Part shown: in pieces, positions 42,702-51,547 of the stretch
How positions within the stretch are numbered: position 1 is the stretch's first letter
Layout: the number at the start of each line of letters is the position of its first letter
From: Clostridium frigidicarnis
GTDB taxonomy: Bacteria; Bacillota; Clostridia; Clostridiales; Clostridiaceae
Length of the DNA stretch: 57,732 nt
Assembly (NCBI RefSeq): GCF_900111985.1
Contig: NZ_FOKI01000021.1
Coordinates: 1 to 57,732, forward strand
Reading direction: 5' to 3'
Translations under genes and position numbers: made by a program
The notes under the pieces: generated by a model
Database searches by the model: none
What the model was told of the DNA's origin: nothing
Seen by the model: only the letters and a program-made list of their open reading frames with translations

Positions 42702-43574
42702 TTATTTATAGTTTGGATTACTTATTCTTTCTTTAAAAACTTCAATAGGTGCATTTCCATTTACATACACTCTCTCAAGCTCTAATAATTCTGATTTATT
42801 ATTAACCCATCCTTTATTAGTTGTAAATCCAAGCTTATATCCTAAATCATTAGTTGCTTTCAATACACTTTGATCATATACCCCAAATGGATAGGCTATA
42901 GAGATAACCGGTTTTTGTGTTATTTTTTCTAAAAAAACCTTTGATTCCTCTAGAGTTTTTTTTCTTTTTTCTTTTGATATGTCTAAAAGATTATCATGAT
43001 TTAAAGTATGACTTCCAAACTCTATTCCATAATCACTCATTTCTTTGATTTGATCAGATTTTAAATACAAATGATGTGCATCAACCAAATCTGCAATGAC
43101 GAAAATAGTTGCTTTAAAATTAAATTCTTTTAAAATTGGAAATGCGTTATCATAGTTATCTATCCACCCATCATCAAATGTTATTACTACAGATTTTTCA
43201 GGAACTTTCTCGTTGTTTTTTATATAATTATATGTTTCATCTAATGTTAAAGTTTTATAATTATTATCTTTTAGGTATTTCATTTGTTCCCTAAATTTTT
43301 CTGTGTCTATTACAACCTCATCTTTTTTTGAATCCTCAAATACTGAATGATAATATAATATAGGTATTCCTATAGAATTATCCTTTAATAAAACATTATC
43401 CTCTTCTAAGTTTTTTTCTTCTTCTATTAATGTGTCATCTTTTAATGGTTCCTCTTCATTTACTTTATTTATGTAGTCTGTATAAGTTTTGTTTTTTGCA
43501 TTAAAAGCTAAAATGCCAACTAATAAAATAATTAGGGCAGTAATTAATACTATTATGTATCTCTTGTTTTTCAC
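42702..43574 (-). CDS. Membrane-anchored polysaccharide deacetylase
   Basis: This NodB-family carbohydrate esterase has about 290 residues. An N-terminal membrane anchor (residues 4-22, YIIVLITALIILLVGILAF) precedes a short acidic linker and the catalytic domain. The latter has IPILYYHSVF, then VVITFDDGWIDNYDNAFPIL (Asp pair), IEFGSHTLNHDNL (metal His residues) and ISIAYPFGVYDQSV. It probably removes acetyl groups from peptidoglycan or another wall glycan outside the cell. I start it at the GTG giving M-KNKRYIIV, with GGAGG about 8 bases upstream; the ATG at 43589 overlaps that site. It follows the hydrolase gene closely on the same strand, so they form an operon. Confidence 0.92.
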   Translation of the reverse strand: MKNKRYIIVLITALIILLVGILAFNAKNKTYTDYINKVNEEEPLKDDTLIEEEKNLEEDNVLLKDNSIGIPILYYHSVFEDSKKDEVVIDTEKFREQMKYLKDNNYKTLTLDETYNYIKNNEKVPEKSVVITFDDGWIDNYDNAFPILKEFNFKATIFVIADLVDAHHLYLKSDQIKEMSDYGIEFGSHTLNHDNLLDISKEKRKKTLEESKVFLEKITQKPVISIAYPFGVYDQSVLKATNDLGYKLGFTTNKGWVNNKSELLELERVYVNGNAPIEVFKERISNPNYK

Positions 43575-43591
43575 CTTTAAGTCCTCCATAT

Positions 43592-44509
43592 TTATTTTTT
43601 ATAACTTTTCAGTACTTCTTCAACAAAATCAATTACCTCTTTTTCATATTCTTTTTTATTAACTTCTATTGATTTTGCATGAGCTGCACCTTTTGCTATA
43701 TATATTTTTTTTAATCCTTTCTTTTTTGCCTCATACATAGCAACACTCATATCCCATGGCACAAATTTGTCCTTATCTCCATGAACAAACATTATTGGCA
43801 ATGTAGAATTTTTTACACACTCTATAGGCTTTATCCATCTGTAATCAAAATTTGCTCTAACTTTAGACTTTACATTACTTAAATACAAAATAGGATAAAG
43901 TAATCCTTTATAATCATCCTTTACCTTTCTACCCAATAACTCCATTAAGTCTGAAAATGGACAATCTGCTATTATAAACTTTACATATTTATTAATATCT
44001 ATATATTGTAGGACTGTTGCTGCTCCCATAGATTCCCCATGTAATCCTATAATTGAATCCTTCCCTTTTCTCTTTATTACCCAATTTACCCATAAATCTA
44101 AATCTTCTTTTTCAAAATATCCATATGTGGAATAGCTACCTTCACTTTGACCATGTCTTCTATGATCATATATTAATATGTTCCAATCTCTCTTATAAAA
44201 CATATCTATGTATTTTATTGACCATATTAACCCCACTGTTATTCCATGACAAAATATCATTGTTTTATTAGAGTCATTATCTATAAATTCACCTCTAAGT
44301 TTTAAACCATCTTTAGACTTTAAAACAATATGTTCTTTTTCTAATAAACTATAAACATTATTATTTATTAAATTTCTTTCTACTTGAACTCTCATCATTT
44401 CATCTTCTGTATCTACTTTTCTAGTAACAACTTGATTGAAATAGTAATTCGTTAACACATACATACCTATTATTACCAAAATGCATAAAATTAATAACAA
44501 GTAACTCAT
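43592..44509 (-). CDS. Membrane-anchored alpha/beta hydrolase
   Basis: This 305-residue protein has one N-terminal membrane helix (residues 2-22) and then an alpha/beta-hydrolase domain. Visible are the oxyanion-side KTMIFCHGITVGLIW, YDHRRHGQSEG, the nucleophile Ser in IGLHGESMGAATVLQY (GESMG), the Asp in MFVHGDKDKFVPW and the His in AKGAAHAKS, so the triad is complete. The catalytic part is probably extracellular or membrane-facing. It is the first gene of a two-gene unit with the polysaccharide deacetylase. Its substrate cannot be inferred. GGAGGGA precedes the ATG. Confidence 0.9.
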   Translation of the reverse strand: MSYLLLILCILVIIGMYVLTNYYFNQVVTRKVDTEDEMMRVQVERNLINNNVYSLLEKEHIVLKSKDGLKLRGEFIDNDSNKTMIFCHGITVGLIWSIKYIDMFYKRDWNILIYDHRRHGQSEGSYSTYGYFEKEDLDLWVNWVIKRKGKDSIIGLHGESMGAATVLQYIDINKYVKFIIADCPFSDLMELLGRKVKDDYKGLLYPILYLSNVKSKVRANFDYRWIKPIECVKNSTLPIMFVHGDKDKFVPWDMSVAMYEAKKKGLKKIYIAKGAAHAKSIEVNKKEYEKEVIDFVEEVLKSYKK

Positions 44510-44747
44510 TTTATCCCTCCATTTAGAAATTATCCACAGGTGCCTGTGTATAATGTTAATAATTTCCTTTTATTTATTTTATTGTAAAATATATGGAATA
44601 ATTACTACATATTTGTAAATTTATTTTAAGAACTTTATTAAAGTAAATTTACTCTCAATATTATATGTAATATATTGTATTTAATAGATATATTTAGCAT
44701 TGCTTACCTAGTTTGCTTTGTTCAGCCTTCACTTGTCTGAATATTCA
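44510..44747. other. AT-rich intergenic region, no gene seen
   Basis: It lies between divergent genes. ATCCACAGGTGCCTGTGTAT at about 44532 is a small imperfect palindrome upstream of the hydrolase gene and might be a regulator site. Nothing else stands out. Confidence 0.35.
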
Positions 44748-44776
44748 TTAACTTTTGATTTTTCTTATAGTATAAT
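44748..44776 (+). promoter_or_regulatory. Possible sigma-A promoter of the small basic protein gene
   Basis: TTAACT (44748-44753) and TATAAT (44771-44776) are 17 bases apart. The -10 is a consensus match and the -35 is weak. The transcript would begin near 44783, 34 bases before the chosen ATG. Confidence 0.5.
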
Positions 44777-44816
44777 GATACTAATTACCATATTAAGCGA
44801 GGTGGTTCTTAAAACT

Positions 44817-45017
44817 ATGAAAGAAAAAGTTATATATGTTGATTTCTCATCAAAAAAGAAAAGAAGAAAAAAGAACCAACATGTCACCGTAAAAACTAAT
44901 ATATTAACAAAATTAAAATCCTTTAAATATAAACTATTACGTATCCTTAAAAACATAACCAATCTAAAACACTCAAATGAACATCCTACACACCCATATT
45001 CTAAAAATAATTTTTAA
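44817..45017 (+). CDS. Small basic protein of unknown function
   Basis: This 66-residue soluble protein, MKEKVIYVDFSSKKKRRKKN and onward, is very rich in Lys, Arg and His. There are no Cys residues and no membrane segment. The start follows GAGGTGG by 11 bases; a longer frame to 44718 would begin before the predicted transcript start. I know no family. The basic composition suggests binding to nucleic acid or another polyanion, but nothing more can be said. A hairpin terminator lies 47 bases after the stop, which supports a real transcript. Confidence 0.55.
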   Translation: MKEKVIYVDFSSKKKRRKKNQHVTVKTNILTKLKSFKYKLLRILKNITNLKHSNEHPTHPYSKNNF

Positions 45018-45063
45018 TTTATATTTACTTTTATATATTTAAATTTAGTGATTTCTATCACTC

Positions 45064-45100
45064 AAAAGCTGAAAGGCTTTTCTTTTTTTCCCTTTTTTAA
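45064..45100 (+). terminator. Terminator after the small basic protein gene
   Basis: AAAAGC pairs with GCTTTT around a 6-base loop and is followed by CTTTTTTTCCCTTTTTT. Confidence 0.7.
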
Positions 45101-45319
45101 TGTGCCTTAGACATTATTATTAATTGATAATTACATTATATATATTATAATATATATAAGTTATTCTGTAATAATTAAATAGTAATTAAATAATACTATT
45201 TAATTATTAATTCATTACAAAATGCTTTTTACTCACGGTTAGGCACATAAAGCACATAAGGCACATGCAAGAAAATAGCAAACCAAAATTAATTTTTAAT
45301 GTAATTAGGAGGATTGTTC
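45101..45319. other. Intergenic region with several GGCACAT-family ends
   Basis: ATGTGCCTTAGAC at 45100 is a right end. At 45241-45275 AGGCACATAAAGCACATAAG then GCACATGCAAGAAAATAGC shows stacked left ends. Between them ATATATTATAATATATATAA and ATAATTAAATAGTAATTAAA are simple AT repeats. No gene is seen. Confidence 0.5.
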
Positions 45320-45790
45320 ATGAGAATAGGAATGGGATATGATGTACACAGATTAGTTGAAAATAGAGATTTAATACTTGGAGGGGTTAAAATACCTTTT
45401 GAAAAAGGATTATTAGGACATTCTGATGCCGATGTTTTAATACACGCTATAATGGATTCTTTATTAGGCGCTGCTGCTCTTGGAGATATTGGAAAACACT
45501 TTCCTGATACCGATCTTAAATTTAAAGGAGCCTCTAGTCTAATACTACTTGAAGAAGTTTACACTATAATAAATAAAAATTTTACTATAGGTAATATAGA
45601 TGCTACAATAATAGCTCAAAAGCCAAAAATGTCACCTCATATAGACACTATGAAAAAAAATATATGCTCTATTTTAAATATAAAAGAAAATCAGCTAAAC
45701 ATAAAAGCAACTACTGAAGAAGGTTTAGGTTTTACTGGTGCTTGTGAAGGAATTTCTTCTCAATCCATTGCTCTTCTTGTTGAAAAATAA
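45320..45790 (+). CDS. ispF: 2-C-methyl-D-erythritol 2,4-cyclodiphosphate synthase
   Basis: This 156-residue enzyme of the MEP isoprenoid pathway closes CDP-methylerythritol 2-phosphate to the cyclodiphosphate and releases CMP. The zinc ligands Asp8, His10 and His42 are in MGYDVHRL and [48 protein letters not shown] and [19 protein letters not shown] are all family signatures. It is normally a trimer. The start is the ATG 7 bases after AGGAGG; a TTG at 45314 is too close to the site. It stands alone, without ispD beside it. Confidence 0.97.
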   Translation: MRIGMGYDVHRLVENRDLILGGVKIPFEKGLLGHSDADVLIHAIMDSLLGAAALGDIGKHFPDTDLKFKGASSLILLEEVYTIINKNFTIGNIDATIIAQKPKMSPHIDTMKKNICSILNIKENQLNIKATTEEGLGFTGACEGISSQSIALLVEK

Positions 45791-45864
45791 AGAAAATTTA
45801 TCTAAACATAAAGATAGAATGATAAGCACCGTAAACAAGCTGATTTCACCTAGTATTCTAAAGT

Positions 45865-45941
45865 AAAAAAGCATTACTTCCTAAAATCCAATAACTCTCT
45901 ACACTCAACAATTGGATTTTTTAACGGAAGCAATGCTTTTT
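45865..45941. terminator. Long bidirectional hairpin between convergent genes
   Basis: AAAAAAGCATTACTTCC at 45865-45881 pairs with GGAAGCAATGCTTTTT at 45926-45941 with one mismatch. The interior holds a second pair, AAAATCCAATA and ATTGGATTTT. It ends ispF and probably also the transporter gene. Confidence 0.85.
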
Positions 45942-45997
45942 CACTAACTTACCACTTGTCAATATGCCTTATTACTCAAATAAAACTTATCATTAAA

Positions 45998-47080
45998 TTA
46001 CATATCAAATTTGTTTAATGTCCTATCTAAATAAATTTTAAATACGGCCATAATAGGTACTGCTAATATCATTCCAACGGGTCCATATAGTCCTCCACCT
46101 AAAGTTACTGCTAATATTATCAAGAATGGAGATAAACCTACTTTTCCACCTATTAATTTAGGATCTAAATACCAACCATCAAATTGCTGTAATAAAAACA
46201 AAAATATTAATACAACAAATGCTCTTATAGGATTTACAAATATATTTAATGTGAACCCAACCATTATTCCAATAAAAGGTCCAAAGTAAGGTATCATATT
46301 AGTTACCCCTACCACCAATGTTAACACTACAACGTAAGGTGATTGAATTATAGTTAACCCTATAGATGCTATTATAGCTATTATTAATGAATCTAATGCT
46401 TTCGTACCTATATAAACACCTATCATATTATTTAATGTCTTTATAAAAACAAGAAATCTATCAGCATATTTTTCTCTTAGAGTAATTTTTACAAAAGTAA
46501 TACTTGATTTCTTAAATCTCTCTTTATCTGCTAGTATATAAATAGATATTATAAATCCAAATACCCATTTTATAAATGTATTAGTAAAAGAAAATAATTG
46601 ACTAATAGCCGTGTTCAATAAATCTAATACTATAGTTGTTCCTTTTGATGTTATAAAATTTGTATTTAAATCTACGTACTGCTTTATAAATTGAGCATTA
46701 TCATGCTTCAATAAATTATCTATCCAGCTTTGAAATTCACTCATAACCTGTGGAACACTACTTGCCATATCAACTATATTTTGTACCAATTGAGGTATAA
46801 AATACACTGCTGTAATTACCATAAGTCCTATAATTAATGCATATGTAAGTATTAAACTATATGCTCTCTTTAACCTTAATCTTTTTTCAAAAAACTTCAT
46901 TATAGGATTTAATATATACGCTATTATAAACGCATATATAAATGGCGTTACTATAGAAAGCATTGACGATATTCCTTTAAATAAATATGAATAATTATCC
47001 ACTAATTTCAACAAAATATATCCAACAATTATTGCTACGATTATATCAAGGTATTTGTTAATACGCTTCCATATGTTCAC
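45998..47080 (-). CDS. AI-2E-family permease
   Basis: This 360-residue membrane protein has about seven or eight helices and a soluble loop (about residues 85-150, LVQNIVDMASSVPQVMSEFQSWIDNLL). The C-terminal half has the family signature: MIPYFGPFIGIMVGFTLNIFVNP, QQFDGWYLDPKLIGGKVGLSP and LGGGLYGPVGMILAVPIMAV. Family members export autoinducer-2, act as Na/H antiporters, or are of unknown function, so the substrate is open. The start is a GTG with AAGGGGGG upstream. It is a single gene, and its terminator is the hairpin at 45865. Confidence 0.92.
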   Translation of the reverse strand: MNIWKRINKYLDIIVAIIVGYILLKLVDNYSYLFKGISSMLSIVTPFIYAFIIAYILNPIMKFFEKRLRLKRAYSLILTYALIIGLMVITAVYFIPQLVQNIVDMASSVPQVMSEFQSWIDNLLKHDNAQFIKQYVDLNTNFITSKGTTIVLDLLNTAISQLFSFTNTFIKWVFGFIISIYILADKERFKKSSITFVKITLREKYADRFLVFIKTLNNMIGVYIGTKALDSLIIAIIASIGLTIIQSPYVVVLTLVVGVTNMIPYFGPFIGIMVGFTLNIFVNPIRAFVVLIFLFLLQQFDGWYLDPKLIGGKVGLSPFLIILAVTLGGGLYGPVGMILAVPIMAVFKIYLDRTLNKFDM

Positions 47081-47193
47081 TTATATCTCCCCCCTTCATG
47101 TTTAAATTTAATTTTTACTCTTTTATCATTAATATACTATATCATAATAGATTATTGCCTACAACCAAATGGATAAAACACACAAACTGAAAC

Positions 47194-47225
47194 AAAAAAG
47201 AGGTTGTATGTAATCAACCTCTTTT
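47194..47225 (-). terminator. Terminator of the Cys-rich protein gene
   Basis: AAAAGAGGTTG pairs with CAACCTCTTTT around an 8-base loop, flanked by an A run. It lies just after the minus-strand stop at 47232. Confidence 0.85.
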
Positions 47226-47231
47226 CATGGT

Positions 47232-47501
47232 TTATTTCTTTTTTAATGCCTCATCTGTTCTTTTTTCATTAACCTGAACTATCTTATTAACTATGTATTC
47301 ATATCCGTTAGGACTATGAGGTATCATGCAATTTGAACAATCCTTAATCCCATAAACTACTTTATTATTTCCACCACAGTCCTCTAAAAAATACAGTGGA
47401 CAGTAACAAAATAAACAATTAAAATCATCTTTATTATTCACTTTATGACATGGAAAATATTCACATGCTTTATTGCTAAAAAATTTATAGTTATTTTTCA
47501 C
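47232..47501 (-). CDS. Cysteine-rich small-domain protein
   Basis: This 89-residue protein carries eight Cys residues in its first 60 positions: CEYFPCHK, NCLFCYCPLY, EDCGGN and KDCSNCMIPH. This pattern fits the family called cysteine-rich small domain (PF04071), which probably binds a metal ion or iron-sulfur cluster and is of unknown function. It is found mainly in anaerobes and often near cobalamin genes, but none is nearby here. The start is a GTG with GGGGGAAG upstream. Confidence 0.85.
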   Translation of the reverse strand: MKNNYKFFSNKACEYFPCHKVNNKDDFNCLFCYCPLYFLEDCGGNNKVVYGIKDCSNCMIPHSPNGYEYIVNKIVQVNEKRTDEALKKK

Positions 47502-47524
47502 TTTTTCTTCCCCCTAATAACAAT

Positions 47525-47587
47525 TAGGCACATGAAAGAAAATAATAGATAAGCATACTGGTCTATTATTTTTTGAGTGTGCCTTAT
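47525..47587. repeat. Palindromic GGCACAT-family repeat (complete copy, second inner type)
   Basis: Left TAGGCACATGAAAGAAAATA then ATAGATAAGCATACTGG; right TCTATTATTTTTTGAGTGTG then CCTTA. The inner arm, AATAATAGA...TCTATTATT, differs from the AACAAGTC type at 6941 but matches the copy at 2981-3043, so the family has at least two inner types. Confidence 0.7.
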
Positions 47588-47710
47588 ATTTATATTTTAT
47601 CATAAAAAATCTGTTATGGTTTTTTTAAATCTATTTTCAATGTAAATTTATAAGATATACTTTATTGTTATAATGTTTATAGACTTATAAATGTTTAGGG
47701 GGATATTTTT

Positions 47711-48964
47711 ATGGGGGTAAAACAAAAATTCAGCATATTTTCTAAAAATGCAAATATGTACCTAGTTGCTATTTCATTTTTTTATATATCCATGGGATCA
47801 TTTAATATGCTACAAGGAATTTATCTTAAAGAATTGAATATCGAGGAAAGTTTTCTCGGTATAATTTTAAGTTTCAAAACTTTTGCAATAGCATTTGCTT
47901 CTATACCATGTGCTATGATAGTTAATAAAATTGGTAGAAAACGTGGGATACTTATAACCATGTCTCTTGTACCACTCCTTACTATATTGCAAGGAGCCAT
48001 ACCAAATAAATATATAATTCTATTTATATCTGTTTTACAAGGAGCTGTTCAAGGTTTTCTTATGGTATCTGAAGGACCTTTTTTTATGGATAATAGTAAT
48101 CCTAAAAATAGAATTAAATTATTTAGTTATTCTTTTGCTGATAATGTATTCTCAACTATGTTTGGATATTTTGTATTTGGACAGCTTTCAAATACACTTA
48201 GCTCTCACTTCGGTGTTCTATTTGGGTTAAAATATGGCATTATAATCAGTGGTATTATTGGCCTTGTTTCATGTGTATTCATTTTATTTATAAAAGACAA
48301 TAAAACCCATGTTTCAACTCAAAAATACTTTCTAAAAAAAGTTAAAATACTTTGTCTAAAACCTTATCCAAGAAAGTTTATAATTTATAATTTATTAGTT
48401 GGGTTTGGCGCTGGATTAGTAGTTCCTTATTTTAATATATATTTAAAATACAAAGTAAGTGCCTCTACTAGTCAAATAGGCATTATAATGGCCCTAGCCC
48501 AAGGTGCTATGGGAATTGGCGGTCTCATAACCCCCTCTATGACAAATAAGTTCGGAAGAATAAAAACTATAATGATTTGTCAGAGTATATCTATTCCATT
48601 TTTAATGCTCATAGCTTTACCTCCAAATTTATATATTGTTGCTACCGCATTGTTATTTAGAAATGCTCTAATGAACATGGCTGGCCCTGTTATAAGTAGT
48701 TTATCTATGGAGCTAATAGACGATGATGAAAGATCTATTTACTCTAGTTTAAATAGCATTTCAAACAATCTCTCAAGAGCTATTAGTGCTCTTGTTGCTG
48801 GTTATATAATGGAAAACTTACCTCATGGCTATGAACTTCCTTATTTTATAACTGCAATAACTTATTTAGTGTCTACTATATATTTCTACAAATCTTTTAG
48901 TATCGTTGACTCTAAAAAATTTCTACAAAAGAATGTTGAATCCAACACTGTAACATCAAAATAA
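47711..48964 (+). CDS. Major facilitator superfamily transporter
   Basis: This 417-residue protein has about 12 membrane helices. The loop between helices 2 and 3 carries the MFS signature, here MIVNKIGRKRGILIT, and the second half has the matching MTNKFGRIKTIMIC. The short hydrophilic part in the middle (KDNKTHVSTQKYFLKKVKILCLKPYPRKF) is the usual central loop. Substrate is not predictable from sequence; the pattern is that of drug or sugar efflux-like members. AGGGGGG lies upstream of the ATG. It is a single gene, divergent from the Cys-rich gene. Confidence 0.9.
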   Translation: MGVKQKFSIFSKNANMYLVAISFFYISMGSFNMLQGIYLKELNIEESFLGIILSFKTFAIAFASIPCAMIVNKIGRKRGILITMSLVPLLTILQGAIPNKYIILFISVLQGAVQGFLMVSEGPFFMDNSNPKNRIKLFSYSFADNVFSTMFGYFVFGQLSNTLSSHFGVLFGLKYGIIISGIIGLVSCVFILFIKDNKTHVSTQKYFLKKVKILCLKPYPRKFIIYNLLVGFGAGLVVPYFNIYLKYKVSASTSQIGIIMALAQGAMGIGGLITPSMTNKFGRIKTIMICQSISIPFLMLIALPPNLYIVATALLFRNALMNMAGPVISSLSMELIDDDERSIYSSLNSISNNLSRAISALVAGYIMENLPHGYELPYFITAITYLVSTIYFYKSFSIVDSKKFLQKNVESNTVTSK

Positions 48965-48983
48965 ATCAGTATATATAAAAAAG

Positions 48984-49200
48984 GCTACACCCTTTTTTAA
49001 TTGACAATTGAGAATTGACGATTGACGATTATCGTTGAAAGTCACGGACTTCCTAAATATAAAGTTGAAGGTTGAGAGTGGAAAGTTGAAAGTTCAAGTT
49101 GAAAATCACAGATTTTCTTTAATTATATTCTTAAAATTTTAAAATCTTCCTAAGAATATTTATCCTTCAATTCTCAATCGTCAATTGTCAATTCACTCCA
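48984..49200. repeat. Dispersed repeat with inverted ends, second copy at 57416
   Basis: 48984-49094 is almost identical to 57416-57527; both carry CCTTTTTTAATTGACAATTG, GTCACGGACTTCCTAAATAT and AGGTTGAGAGTGGAAAGTTG. In this copy TTGACAATTGAGAATTGACG near the left is the approximate inverse of CAATTCTCAATCGTCAATTG at about 49167-49190, so the whole could fold into a long stem. A 62-codon minus-strand frame at 49174-49362 runs through this material and is not called. Confidence 0.7.
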
Positions 49201-49456
49201 ACCTTCCTGAGAAAATTTATCCAAAACTTGTAACTTGTCACTATTAACTCGTGACTCTATGAAGTGATTTACAAACTTATGCATATTCTCAAATCTATAA
49301 ATTAAAATAAAAAATAAGCAATTCATTATATATTTGAATTGCTTATTTCTGTAAACCATCATTACTAGCCTTCAACTAGCACTTAATGATTGAAAGTTTT
49401 AGTTTTTAACTAAAAATGATCGTTAAAAATTTCTTCCTGCCAGCCTTAATAAAATT
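49201..49456. other. Intergenic repeat words after the stem-forming repeat
   Basis: AACTTGTAACTTGTCACTAT and TCGTGACTCTATGAAG belong to the ACTTGTCACT word family. Near 49300-49365, AATAAGCAATTCATTATATA pairs loosely with TATTTGAATTGCTTATTT to give a hairpin that could end transcription of the operon to its right. Confidence 0.5.
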
Positions 49457-50083
49457 TTATTCCCATAAAACAACTCTTGCTGGAGCTCCATCACCATCTT
49501 TTATTTTTAATGGTAGTGCCGCAAAGTTATATATTCCCTGTTCAACATCACTTAAGTTAATGCCCTCTACTATTACTATATCTTTTTCCAATAATAATAA
49601 ATGTACATCATTAAACTCGCTATTATTTTTTTCTATAGACAAATAATCAATACCAATAGTATATACTTTTTTATCAACTAAATATTCAGCTGCATCCTTA
49701 GTTAAAGCTACAAAATCCTCTGAATATATGTTGTTTTTTAGTAATTTTGAATTATTTGTTTTAAAAAATATTCTATCTCCCTCTTCTATATTAAAATCTT
49801 CTATATCTTGTTTTGATATTTCCTTTAAATTTCCCATGTCTAAAACCTTAACTTTACCTATAAGCCTATCAATAGAAATTTTATCTATTGTCTTTGACTC
49901 ATTATAAAAATGTTTAGATGCATCTATATGTGTTCCTGTATGTGTTCCCATAGATATTGAGCTTATATTATAACTATCACCTAATGAAATAGAACATATA
50001 TCCTCCATTTCAAAATTAGGATCTCCTGGGTAAACTATTATATCCTCTTTTAACTCTAATGTTAAATCGTAAAATCTTCCCAT
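49457..50083 (-). CDS. Cyclase-family metal hydrolase (kynurenine formamidase-like)
   Basis: This 208-residue protein is of the cyclase/arylformamidase family, which hydrolyses N-formyl or related amide groups using zinc or manganese. YDLTLELKEDIIVYPGDP at the start and MGTHTGTHIDASKHF (family HxGTHxDxxxHF metal motif) are the signature. LTKDAAEYLV, IGIDYLSIE and EGINLSDVEQGIYNFAALPLKI match the C-terminal part. It is the last gene of an operon with an ABC importer and an M19 dipeptidase and starts 4 bases after the ATPase stop. So its substrate is probably the imported compound, which is not identified. No tryptophan-degradation gene is near. Confidence 0.88.
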   Translation of the reverse strand: MGRFYDLTLELKEDIIVYPGDPNFEMEDICSISLGDSYNISSISMGTHTGTHIDASKHFYNESKTIDKISIDRLIGKVKVLDMGNLKEISKQDIEDFNIEEGDRIFFKTNNSKLLKNNIYSEDFVALTKDAAEYLVDKKVYTIGIDYLSIEKNNSEFNDVHLLLLEKDIVIVEGINLSDVEQGIYNFAALPLKIKDGDGAPARVVLWE

Positions 50084-50087
50084 TGCA

Positions 50088-50807
50088 TTACTTCTCCTTA
50101 ATCATAAGAGTACTTATATACTTTTTGAAATTATTATATTCTATATCTTTCTCAGTTATATTATCTAAACTTATATGATTTTTTATCAACTTTTTTACTA
50201 TTGTTGGTTTGTCTGAAAATATAACTATATCATTTCCAAGTTCTATAGCTTCATCTATATCATGTGTAACTAATATTACTGTTTTCTTGTATGTATTTTT
50301 TATATTTTTAAACCATTTTATTACATCTATTTTAGTATTTATATCTAATGAATTAAATGGCTCATCCATGATTAATATATCACTAGGATATGCAAAAGCT
50401 CTTGCAATATTAACTCTTTGCATCATTCCCCCACTTAATTTATTAGGATACATCTTTTCACAGCCTTTTAATCCTACCGTTTCTATTGATTGCATTATAT
50501 ATTTATGAGCATTTTCCTTAATCATTTTATCCTCTAATACGAATTTTATGTTATCATAGACATTTTTCCATGGTATAAGTCTAGGATCTTGATATACAAA
50601 TGATATATTCTTAAATCCATATATATCCCCTTGAAATTCATCAACTTCCCCTGTAAGTATATTTAAAAATGTACTTTTTCCACATCCTGATGGGCCTAAT
50701 ATACATGTTGTATTTCCAATATTAAAATCTAAATTTATATTTTTTAGGACTTCCACACCATTAAAACTCTTTTTTACGTTTTTTACTTGTAATTTTTCTA
50801 GCTCCAT
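50088..50807 (-). CDS. ABC transporter ATP-binding protein (SsuB/TauB/ThiZ type)
   Basis: This 239-residue ATPase has Walker A LGPSGCGKST, the Q loop VYQDPRLIPWKNV, the signature LSGGMMQRVNIARAF, Walker B ILIMDEPFNSLD and the H loop LVTHDIDEAIELGND. This pattern is that of the nitrate/sulfonate/taurine/thiamine-precursor importers. The gene overlaps the permease end by 10 bases, so they are translated together. It supplies energy for the importer. Confidence 0.94.
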   Translation of the reverse strand: MELEKLQVKNVKKSFNGVEVLKNINLDFNIGNTTCILGPSGCGKSTFLNILTGEVDEFQGDIYGFKNISFVYQDPRLIPWKNVYDNIKFVLEDKMIKENAHKYIMQSIETVGLKGCEKMYPNKLSGGMMQRVNIARAFAYPSDILIMDEPFNSLDINTKIDVIKWFKNIKNTYKKTVILVTHDIDEAIELGNDIVIFSDKPTIVKKLIKNHISLDNITEKDIEYNNFKKYISTLMIKEK

Positions 50808-51547
50808 TTTTTCACCCTTTTAATTAAAATTCCAATAAACTTTTCTAATATATAATTTATAAAAACAACTATTATTATCCATGCAAAAACTCCACTTGTA
50901 TTTAAATAAAGTTTCTCTAACTGAATATTACTTCCAATAGCATACTTAGGTTGTCCTAAAACTTCTCCAGCTATTATAACCTTGAGCATTAATCCTAGCG
51001 CCGATGGTAATATAGGAAGTAAGTTATTAATTAAATATGGAAAATATATATATTGAATTTTTCTTATAAAATTTACTTTGTAAAGTCTAGCCATAGAAAC
51101 TAAGTTTTTATCAATATTTAAAAAACAATTCAAAATTCCTTCATATAAGATTGGAAATACAACTATAAACCCAATAAATATTGGAGCTGTACTATTTTTA
51201 AACCATATTAATGCTAAAACTACTATACCCATGGTAGGCACTGATTTCATAAATGTTACAAAAGGATTCAATAGATGTTTTATTATAATAAAATAATATG
51301 ATATTACTGCTAACAATATAGAACTAATAATAGTAATTATGCTAGCTAATATAAATCTTATCATTGTGCTGCTTATTATATTCAAAAAATTCTTGCTTAT
51401 AAATATATTTCTTAATTCTAAAAACGTAGAGGTTATAGATGGTACTATAACCTCATTTGAAACTAGATTACTTGTAAAATACCAGGTAATTATTATAAAC
51501 ACTGTTGATAATAATTTATATTTATTATTTGAAATAAATAGCTTCAT
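50798..51547 (-). CDS. ABC transporter permease (SsuC/ThiX type)
   Basis: This 249-residue protein has about six membrane helices. The EAA-type loop, IDKNLVSMARLYKVNFIRKIQYIYFPYLINNLLPIL, with its conserved Gly replaced, contacts the ATPase. VPTMGIVVLALIWFKNSTAPIFIGFIVVFPILYEG is typical of the sulfonate/taurine/pyrimidine group. It overlaps both the binding-protein and ATPase genes. AGGAGG lies 10 bases before the ATG, inside the upstream gene. Confidence 0.92.
   Translation of the reverse strand: MKLFISNNKYKLLSTVFIIITWYFTSNLVSNEVIVPSITSTFLELRNIFISKNFLNIISSTMIRFILASIITIISSILLAVISYYFIIIKHLLNPFVTFMKSVPTMGIVVLALIWFKNSTAPIFIGFIVVFPILYEGILNCFLNIDKNLVSMARLYKVNFIRKIQYIYFPYLINNLLPILPSALGLMLKVIIAGEVLGQPKYAIGSNIQLEKLYLNTSGVFAWIIIVVFINYILEKFIGILIKRVKKWS

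Noticed and set aside
44765..44962. 65-codon minus-strand hydrophobic frame
   Set aside because: It is the complement of the small basic protein gene, whose promoter, ribosome site and terminator favour the plus strand.
49174..49362. 62-codon minus-strand frame
   Set aside because: It runs through dispersed repeat sequence, has no ribosome site at its start, and its translation shows no conserved-looking domain.
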